From the NCBI GenBank assembly GCA_964498755.1, contig CAZCIB010000005.1, positions 1-64,000 on the forward strand: a stretch of 64,000 bases of DNA, given 5' to 3'. Under the pieces are notes generated by a model, which made no database searches, was not told where the DNA came from, and worked only from the letters and a program-made list of their open reading frames with translations. The stretch is from RZZS01 sp964498755. GTDB lineage: Bacteria > Pseudomonadota > Alphaproteobacteria > Micavibrionales > Micavibrionaceae. Shown here piece by piece: positions 58,398 through 64,000 of the stretch. Position 1 is the stretch's first letter; every line of letters begins with the position of its first letter. A program made the position numbers and the translations under genes.

Positions 58398-59363
58398 ATG
58401 CTCAAGCAAATTACGATTATCGGAATCGGCCTGATCGGCTCTTCGGTCGCACGGGCGGTAAAGCATCATAATCTTGCGGAAAAGCTCGTCTGCGCGGATG
58501 CGGACGAGGACGTCGTCTTGCGCGTGGAAAAGCTTGGCTTCGCGGATGATGCGACGCAAAATGCCTCAGAGGGCGTAAAGGATGCCGATCTTGTGATCCT
58601 CGCGACGCCGCTCGGCGCGTTTGGAAAAGTGACGCAGGAAATCGCGCCGCACATGAAAGCGGGAGCTGTTCTAACCGATACGGGCTCGGTTAAGCAGGAC
58701 GCCATTAGCGCCATACAGCCTTTTGTCCCGGATCATGTCAGCTTCGTTCCTGGGCATCCGATAGCCGGAACGGAACAGTCCGGTCCTGAAGCGGGATTTT
58801 ACGAGCTGTTCATCAACCGCTGGGCCGTTCTGACGCCCTTGCCGGATACGGACGCGCAGGCGCTCGGCAAAATGGTGCAGTTCTGGGAATCTTGCGGATC
58901 GCGCGTGGAAATCATGGATCCGCAGCGCCATGATCTCGTGCTGGCGATTACCTCGCATCTGCCGCATCTGATTGCGTATTCCATTGTGGGAACGGCAACC
59001 GACCTTGAGGAGCACCTGCATTCAGACGTGATCAAGTTTTCCGCCTCAGGTTTCCGCGATTTTACGCGGATTGCGGCCTCGGACCCCGTTGTCTGGCGCG
59101 ATATTTTCCTTGGCAATAACGAGGCTGTGCTGGAAGTTTTACAGCGTTTCAACGAGGATCTGACCGCGCTGCAAAAAGCCATACGCTGGAAAGACGGGCG
59201 GACGCTTGAGAAATTTTTCACGCGTACGCGTCATATCCGGCGCGAGGTCATTGAGGCGGGGCAGGCGGATTACGTCTATCCGGATTCTTCCGGGGATATT
59301 CAAAGACAGGAAGGGACGCCACCTTTACCGGCCCTGCAAAGACCGTACTGTTCCGAAGAGTGA
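58398..59363 (+). CDS. tyrC: Prephenate/arogenate dehydrogenase
   Basis: NAD(P)-dependent oxidation in tyrosine synthesis. 321 residues. The Rossmann motif is ITIIGIGLIGSSVARAVKHH at the start, then LVILATPLGAFGKVTQEIAP, the PDH signature VSFVPGHPIAGTEQSGPEAG at about 113-132, and HDLVLAITSHLPHLIAYSIV. The tail from about 280 (GQADYVYPDSSGDIQRQEGT) runs 116 bases into the convergent DUF2125 gene, a notable antisense overlap. The hisC gene often found here is absent. Confidence 0.93.
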   Translation: MLKQITIIGIGLIGSSVARAVKHHNLAEKLVCADADEDVVLRVEKLGFADDATQNASEGVKDADLVILATPLGAFGKVTQEIAPHMKAGAVLTDTGSVKQDAISAIQPFVPDHVSFVPGHPIAGTEQSGPEAGFYELFINRWAVLTPLPDTDAQALGKMVQFWESCGSRVEIMDPQRHDLVLAITSHLPHLIAYSIVGTATDLEEHLHSDVIKFSASGFRDFTRIAASDPVVWRDIFLGNNEAVLEVLQRFNEDLTALQKAIRWKDGRTLEKFFTRTRHIRREVIEAGQADYVYPDSSGDIQRQEGTPPLPALQRPYCSEE

Positions 59364-60075
59364 TCGTCTGGTTCATGTAAAGTTCACCCGTTTCTTCATC
59401 GGTCTGGCTGGCGGCGGCGAGAATGGTGGAGAACAGCAGCGCCTGCTTTTTCTCTATAACGCCCGCTTCCTGAAGCGTTTCGAAAAAGGCGAGGTGCCGT
59501 TCAAGCCGCACGTCAAGCTTACCCTCGGGCTGTAGGGCATTATTCAGAGAAAACGCGCCTTTGCCGCGCAGCTCAAGGTCTGGGCGTATAATCTGCAGGT
59601 CTTCGATTACAAGCTCCCCGCCGCTTGCCTGCCATTGCCTTAAGGATTCATGGGTCATGTCCGGCGGGATGTTTTCAGGTATTTGCGCCGACAACAATGC
59701 GGATTTAATCGTCCAGAGGCCTTTTTGATCCTGCGGTTCGGCAAGGCGCGCGCCTTTTGGCAGCTCGATGTCTATTGTCTGCCCGGGCAGGAAAAAGCCG
59801 GTCGCTTTTACTTGCGGAAAATCAATAACGACCCGCTCAAGCCATGACAGCCGCCCCGACAAAGTGACTTCGTGCGGACCCGGAAAGCCGGAGATGTCAG
59901 GCTTTGTCCCTGTAAAGGCAATGTCCTTGTCTCCGCTCTGTTCGATAAAGGCGGTGACTTCCTTGCGGATTTCGTAGGCCATGTAAAACCAGAAGCCGCA
60001 ATACGCCGTCCCGCCAAGGACGATGACGAAAGACAGAAGAACAAAGGCGATTTTAAGTTTTTTGAGCATCTTCAC
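59248..60075 (-). CDS. DUF2125 domain protein
   Basis: A 275-residue protein. The N-terminal membrane anchor is LKKLKIAFVLLSFVIVLGGT, followed by a periplasmic beta-rich DUF2125 domain (ISGFPGPHEVTLSGRLSW, IDFPQVKATGFFLPGQTIDI, LRGKGAFSLNNALQPEGKLD). Its function is unknown. The start may be the GTG at 60075, with AGG suitably spaced, or the ATG at 60069. It overlaps the plsC stop by 17-23 bases. The Pro-rich tail is the region overlapping tyrC. Confidence 0.85.
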   Translation of the reverse strand: MKMLKKLKIAFVLLSFVIVLGGTAYCGFWFYMAYEIRKEVTAFIEQSGDKDIAFTGTKPDISGFPGPHEVTLSGRLSWLERVVIDFPQVKATGFFLPGQTIDIELPKGARLAEPQDQKGLWTIKSALLSAQIPENIPPDMTHESLRQWQASGGELVIEDLQIIRPDLELRGKGAFSLNNALQPEGKLDVRLERHLAFFETLQEAGVIEKKQALLFSTILAAASQTDEETGELYMNQTITLRNSTVFAGPVKVASLPVFEYPRKNPDRRNPPAPPQ

Positions 60076-60802
60076 GTAACCTGCTTGAAGCTTTTTCCAG
60101 AACTGTTTCCACCTCTTTTAACACGTCTGCGGCGGGTCTGCCAGTCGCATGTATCGGCGGCAGGAATTCGAACACGCACACGCCGCCGCGTTTCATCCAA
60201 CCTTCGCGCGGCCAGAACATTCCACTGTTTAAAGCCATGGGAACAATCGTCAGTCCCGTTTCTTCCTGAATGCGCGCGACGCCCATTTTGTATGGCTTGT
60301 CCTTCGTCGTTTGATATGTCCAGACGCGCGTGCCTTGGGGGAAGATTACAATCGCGCGGCCCTGTTCCTTGATGCGTTTTGCGCCGTCAATGACCTGGCG
60401 CATGGCTTCCTTGCCCTGCGAGCGGTCGATGGCGATGGGATCTATTCTGGCCAGGAAGTTCCCCCATATCGGGATATCCAGCAGCTCCTTTTTCAGCACG
60501 ATCGCCGGATCGTCGAAAATGCGGTGGAGTTTCAGCGTTTCATAAGGAGACTGATGCTTGGCCGCGACGATATAGGCCCCATCTGGCGGGAGATGTTCAA
60601 GGCCGCGCACCTCTATATCCAGCCTCAGAATGAACTTCTCAAGAGCGTAAACAACGCCGACATACCATTTGAGAATTTTCAGGGCCTGATCTCTTTTTAC
60701 AAAAGGCAGGGCAGGCGTTAAAGCCACGCATGCAAGCGCGGTAAAGCCGTAGAACGCGACGTTAAAAAGGCTCGCGCGTATGAATTCCAGCGCCGTATTC
60801 AT
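60053..60802 (-). CDS. plsC: Lysophospholipid acyltransferase (PlsC family)
   Basis: 1-acyl-glycerol-3-phosphate acyltransferase type, 249 residues. It starts with a membrane segment (MNTALEFIRASLFNVAFYGF) and carries acyltransferase block I as AAKHQSPYETLKLHRIFDD (HxxxxE rather than HxxxxD), then IPIWGNFLARIDPIAIDRSQ, FPQGTRVW at about 160, and IVPMALNSGMFWPR. The ATG at 60802 overlaps the ydcF-like stop as ATGA. It is part of the ftsE-ftsX-ydcF-plsC run. Confidence 0.92.
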   Translation of the reverse strand: MNTALEFIRASLFNVAFYGFTALACVALTPALPFVKRDQALKILKWYVGVVYALEKFILRLDIEVRGLEHLPPDGAYIVAAKHQSPYETLKLHRIFDDPAIVLKKELLDIPIWGNFLARIDPIAIDRSQGKEAMRQVIDGAKRIKEQGRAIVIFPQGTRVWTYQTTKDKPYKMGVARIQEETGLTIVPMALNSGMFWPREGWMKRGGVCVFEFLPPIHATGRPAADVLKEVETVLEKASSRLREDAQKT

Positions 60803-61353
60803 TGATGATCCCACAGGCCTGATTTGATTAAAGCGTGCGTCGCGAGCAGTTTGTTGTATTCGCGTAACAGCAGCCTCCAGTTCGCTTTTCCGCCGCGGTA
60901 AAGCAGATCCGTTTTAACCGGGTGCGTAATAATTTCAATATTGCCCGTAGCGTTCCACAATTCCGCATAAGAGCGGCGCAGGTGATAGTCGGAAGTTACA
61001 AGCCTGACGCTCTTGACGTCTTTGCCATCAAGCCATTGCCTGGCCTGAATCGCGTTTTCATGCGTGCTTGTCGCCATGTAATCCAGCGTTATGCAGCATT
61101 CAGGCAGGCTAAAGCTCTGCCCCTGATAGCGGGACAGGTTCTCGACCTTGAAAGACTTTACGACGCTGGTGATGAAAAGCTCATTCGCGCGGCCTTCCGA
61201 GAACAGGGCAAGCCCCTCCGTGATCCGAGCCTTGTTGCCGGTAAAGACAATGATCGCGTCGGTTTTCTCCAGATGCGTTCCTGTTTGCAACGCAGCCGTA
61301 TCGTAAACATACGCTGTGTAACCCAGCAGCCAGAGCGCGACGAGTCCGATCAT
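60799..61353 (-). CDS. YdcF/ElyC (DUF218) family protein
   Basis: A 184-residue inner-membrane-anchored protein with the DUF218 fold. An N-terminal hydrophobic segment (MIGLVALWLLGYTAYVYDTA) is followed by TDAIIVFTGNKARITEGLAL at about 31-50, STHENAIQARQWL at about 96-108 and RLVTSDYHLRRSYAELW. These are family signatures (TxNA and SxYHxxR) of ElyC/SanA proteins linked to envelope carrier metabolism. It overlaps plsC; the ftsX stop lies 48 bases upstream. Confidence 0.88.
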   Translation of the reverse strand: MIGLVALWLLGYTAYVYDTAALQTGTHLEKTDAIIVFTGNKARITEGLALFSEGRANELFITSVVKSFKVENLSRYQGQSFSLPECCITLDYMATSTHENAIQARQWLDGKDVKSVRLVTSDYHLRRSYAELWNATGNIEIITHPVKTDLLYRGGKANWRLLLREYNKLLATHALIKSGLWDHQ

Positions 61354-61401
61354 GGTTTAAAACAGTCCTGTTTATTCGTGTATTCCGACATGGCTCTCTT
61401 T

Positions 61402-62343
61402 CTACGGCATCTGCGAAAGCGTTCTAAAAACCGTATGCCGTGCCGTGAGCGCCGCAATCCCGGCGGCGACCAGCGGCATCGTCATCAAAAGCGCAATATG
61501 AACAAGGCTGAGCGAAAGATCGGGGACAAGCTGGATATCGGCCTTGCCGCCCGCCCATCCGGTCAATGCCAGCGACGCCAGCGCCAGAACCGTCCCAATC
61601 GCCCCGCCTTTTGCCGCCAGCAGCATGGCGTGCCGCTGAAACTGCCCGGTGATATACTCATCGCTCGCCCCCATCAGGTGCAGGAGCTCGACTTCCGCCT
61701 GATGCATGGCCATGCGCGAACGTACGGCGCCTGCAATGGCGGTAATTGTCGTCGCGCCAATGACGACAGCGAGAATGAAGGCGGCGAGCTGGAGCGCGCT
61801 GGAAAAACGAATCAGGTCGCCAAGCCAGGCGTCATGCGTATCGATGCGCGAAACAGGGTCAATTGCCTCGATGCGTTCCGACAAGCCGTTGATAATTTTC
61901 TCTTCCGTTTTTTTCATTTCAACCTTTACAAGCCCCGGCACAGGCACGTCGGCAAAGTTCAGGTTTTCGCCGAGCCATGGCGATACAAGCGCCAGAACGT
62001 CCTCCTTGTTCAAAGCTTCAGCCGAGGTGACATGAGGGTGGTTTCCGAGAAGGCTGACAATGCGCGTCGCAATGGCCTCGATCTCTTCAGGCCCGCGCGT
62101 TTCCTGATTTTCGCCGGATGCGGGAATTTCTATCGTCAGCTTGTTTTCAAGCCCGGAAGACCAGCGTTCTGATAAGGCGCCAAGCGCCATGGAGGCCGAC
62201 AGGGCCAGAATGGCCAGAAACGTCATAAGCGCAATAAGCAGGAGCAAAAAGCCCGTCCCGCTGTCCTTGTCAAGCGGGATATCGTAACGGCGCGGCTGCG
62301 CGCGCCCGACGGCTTTTGGTCTGGTCAGGAGACGGCGTATCAC
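61402..62343 (-). CDS. ftsX: Cell division protein FtsX
   Basis: Membrane component of the FtsEX complex that controls septal murein hydrolases. 313 residues with four membrane segments: FLLLLIALMTFLAILALSAS near 40, AAFILAVVIGATTITAIAGA at about 190, LAAKGGAIGTVLALASLALT at about 245, and the last near IALLMTMPLVAAGIAALTAR. The large periplasmic loop between the first two is present. The start overlaps the ftsE stop as ATGA. Confidence 0.93.
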   Translation of the reverse strand: MIRRLLTRPKAVGRAQPRRYDIPLDKDSGTGFLLLLIALMTFLAILALSASMALGALSERWSSGLENKLTIEIPASGENQETRGPEEIEAIATRIVSLLGNHPHVTSAEALNKEDVLALVSPWLGENLNFADVPVPGLVKVEMKKTEEKIINGLSERIEAIDPVSRIDTHDAWLGDLIRFSSALQLAAFILAVVIGATTITAIAGAVRSRMAMHQAEVELLHLMGASDEYITGQFQRHAMLLAAKGGAIGTVLALASLALTGWAGGKADIQLVPDLSLSLVHIALLMTMPLVAAGIAALTARHTVFRTLSQMP

Positions 62344-63038
62344 AGGACCCCCTCCATTTTCCTTTGTACCCAGTTTTTGGGCTCTTCAACATGCAGGCTG
62401 CCGGCATCCAAAATCATACGCTTGTGGGGGAATTTGTTCATCATAATCTCGTTGTGCGAAGCGATGACGATCGTCGTGCCCATGCGGTTGAGCTGCTCGA
62501 ACAAATTCATCAGGCGAAAGCCGATTTCATCGTCGAGGTTCCCCGTCGGCTCGTCCGCCAGTAACAACCTTGGCCGCGTAATCACGGCGCGGGCGACGGC
62601 AATGCGCTGCTGCTGACCGCCCGACATGGTATCGGGCAGGGCATGCATATGATCGCCTAGGCCAACCCATTCCAGCAATTCCTCGACATTATTGCGGATT
62701 TCATTCTCCGGTCTGCCCGATATGCGCAAAGGCAGGGCAACGTTATCAAATGCCGATATATGCGTAAGCAAACGGAAATCCTGGAAGACGACGCCGATTC
62801 TGCGGCGTATCGCCGTTAACTGTCTGCGGCTGAGTTGCGCGATATTCTGGTCGAACATGCGCACGATCCCGCGCGTCGGCATCCGTCCCAGAAACAACAG
62901 CGACATCAGCGAGGTTTTTCCCGCGCCGCTGGGTCCGCTCAGGAAGTGAAAGGATCCCGGCTCCAGGTTAAAGGAAATATCGCTTAGAGCTTCCGGGCCG
63001 ATGCCGTATCGCAGGCCGACATGTTCAAACGCGATCAT
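62340..63038 (-). CDS. ftsE: Cell division ATP-binding protein FtsE
   Basis: ABC ATPase of FtsEX. 232 residues: Walker A LSGPSGAGKTSLMSLLFLGR at about 34-53, Q-loop VVFQDFRLLTHISAFDNVAL, signature MSGGQQQRIAVARAVITRPR, and Walker B LLLADEPTGNLDDE. The start overlaps the preceding secreted protein's stop (ATGA), so that protein is co-transcribed with ftsEX. Confidence 0.96.
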   Translation of the reverse strand: MIAFEHVGLRYGIGPEALSDISFNLEPGSFHFLSGPSGAGKTSLMSLLFLGRMPTRGIVRMFDQNIAQLSRRQLTAIRRRIGVVFQDFRLLTHISAFDNVALPLRISGRPENEIRNNVEELLEWVGLGDHMHALPDTMSGGQQQRIAVARAVITRPRLLLADEPTGNLDDEIGFRLMNLFEQLNRMGTTIVIASHNEIMMNKFPHKRMILDAGSLHVEEPKNWVQRKMEGVL

Positions 63039-63787
63039 GGCGTCTCCCCGCTGCCGCGTTCAACGTCGCGCGGCTTTTGCCGGTCCAGAATGAACTGGAC
63101 CGTATCAGCCTTGATCGTTGGATTGTCAATCTGCGCCGCCGTTCGCGCGGCGTGCGCGTATTTCCCCGTTTTGGCGAAAATCTTGGCGACGATCCGGTGC
63201 GCCTTGTTGCGGAAGGCGGGGTCGTCGACATGTCTGATGCTGGCGAGCGCAGCCTCGATGTCTCCACGCTCGGCCTGTATTTCCGCGCTTTCGGCAAAAG
63301 CCTTGTTCCGCAGGGCGGCGTTTTCCATGGCGCGCGCCGTTTGGGTCGCCCCGGCGTCGTCACCGGCGAAGGCCTGCGACATCGCTATGTAAGTCAGGGC
63401 AATCGCGTAAGAGGCTTCATGCTCGATCTTTTCCGCTTCCTCTTTCAGGCGCGCAAATAGCGCGTCGCGCTCCTCGCCTGCCAGCCCGATATCGGACGCC
63501 GCCATGCCAATGCCGCGGATCGTCATCGCCCTTGTGTCGGGATTGCCGATCCGCGCGATCAGGGAAATAGCTTCATCCGTGCGGCCCTCGAAAGCCAGCG
63601 TTTTGGCGTATTCGCGCAGAGCCTTGTCGCGCCACGGGGCATGATCGATTGCCGTAATAGTCTGCTCCAGCATGTCCAGTAAGCAGGTCCGTTCACCATT
63701 CGCGCAAGCCGCTGTTTCATCCGCTCTGGCGGACGGCATAGAAAGCAGGAGCGCGAGCGCAAAACAAAAAATCAGGCGTAAAGACAT
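63035..63787 (-). CDS. Secreted helical-repeat (TPR-like) protein
   Basis: A 250-residue exported protein. Signal peptide MSLRLIFCFALALLLSMPSA is cleaved near ARA; then come two Cys and a run of paired helices rich in Ala/Arg/Glu, for example LREYAKTLAFEGRTDEAISL and AEIQAERGDIEAALASIRHV. The spacing is that of TPR-like repeats. The start at 63787 is chosen because it begins the signal peptide. The stop overlaps ftsE, so it may act with FtsEX in the periplasm; that is inference. The family is not recognised by name. Confidence 0.82.
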   Translation of the reverse strand: MSLRLIFCFALALLLSMPSARADETAACANGERTCLLDMLEQTITAIDHAPWRDKALREYAKTLAFEGRTDEAISLIARIGNPDTRAMTIRGIGMAASDIGLAGEERDALFARLKEEAEKIEHEASYAIALTYIAMSQAFAGDDAGATQTARAMENAALRNKAFAESAEIQAERGDIEAALASIRHVDDPAFRNKAHRIVAKIFAKTGKYAHAARTAAQIDNPTIKADTVQFILDRQKPRDVERGSGETP

Positions 63788-63863
63788 GCGAAAAGGGGAC
63801 TCCGTATCGGAAAACTTTGGTATACAATAAAGAATTGATGTCATGTGTTGAAGCGTAATTTTT

Positions 63864-64000
63864 ATGATCCTGACCTGTCCCGACTGCCAGACCCGCTATC
63901 TTCTTGACCGGCATATACTTGAGCCGGACGGACGGCTTGTGCGCTGCTCCGCCTGCGGACATACATGGCGGCAACTGCCGGATGGCTCGGAAGAGGAACA
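63864..64000 (+). CDS. Zinc-ribbon (MJ0042-type finger) domain protein (partial)
   Basis: Cut by the window end: 45 codons from the ATG at 63864. The start MILTCPDCQTRYLLDRHIL and VRCSACGHTWRQLPDG give two CxxC pairs, the N-terminal zinc-finger domain found in many alphaproteobacterial proteins beside ftsE. The remainder is beyond the window, so function cannot be judged. It is divergent from the secreted helical protein. Confidence 0.85.
   Translation, partial: MILTCPDCQTRYLLDRHILEPDGRLVRCSACGHTWRQLPDGSEEE

Overview
The window reads as a chromosomal segment of a free-living alphaproteobacterium, probably near Rhodospirillales/Micavibrionales (genus not determined). The evidence is the gene order rpsP-rimM-trmD-rplS-leuC-leuD, CarD and RpoH of alphaproteobacterial type, CobS/CobT cobaltochelatase subunits, DUF2336 and DUF2125 proteins, accA next to xerD, and ftsE-ftsX followed by ydcF-plsC-DUF2125. 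No rRNA, tRNA, prophage, classical insertion sequence or CRISPR array was seen.

Layout. 1-8055 (minus): translation and secretion genes ffh, rpsP, rimM, trmD and rplS, running into leuC and leuD (cut by the window start). 8530-15061 (plus): dapF, mtaB, ftsY and an AMP nucleosidase, plus a HExxH gene broken by an in-frame TAG. 15069-26328: DUF2336, pgk, proline iminopeptidase, an SNase-like protein, an M48 lipoprotein, rpoH, a degenerate metallophosphoesterase and carD. 26903-37461: ppc, LD-carboxypeptidase, photolyase, a DHH phosphoesterase, clpX, sufE, a secreted protein and hisS. 37609-42520: cobT and cobS split by a vapBC-like module, a J-domain protein and bolA. 42637-50165: an RHH protein, accA, xerD, a large secreted helical protein with a 46-residue membrane protein, aroK-aroB and a CorC-like transporter. 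50162-64000: a second toxin-antitoxin pair, secA, a parvulin, mutT, a methyltransferase, metA, a chorismate mutase, tyrC, then the ftsEX operon and the start of a zinc-ribbon gene.

The striking feature is the repeat load. Nearly every intergenic gap of the conserved backbone is filled with palindromic elements of several families. Many are long inverted repeats whose arms are made of 7-9 bp microrepeats, and several are nested inside one another. Three families also sit in frame inside conserved housekeeping genes (trmD, dapF, mtaB, hisS), adding about 26-54 residues without breaking the frame, much like Rickettsia palindromic elements. Between rplS and leuC one such inverted repeat encloses a complete four-helix-bundle (S23/IVS-type) gene whose start and stop codons lie in the arms. 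This is the architecture of 23S rRNA intervening sequences, here in an mRNA operon. My working hypothesis, which is inference, is that this is the coding member of an element family whose other copies are empty hairpins.

Other points of note: a candidate small RNA or leader upstream of ffh with promoter and terminator; promoter/operator palindromes in front of the toxin-antitoxin pairs; repeats that supply start or stop codons to neighbouring genes; and several enzyme relatives that have lost catalytic motifs.
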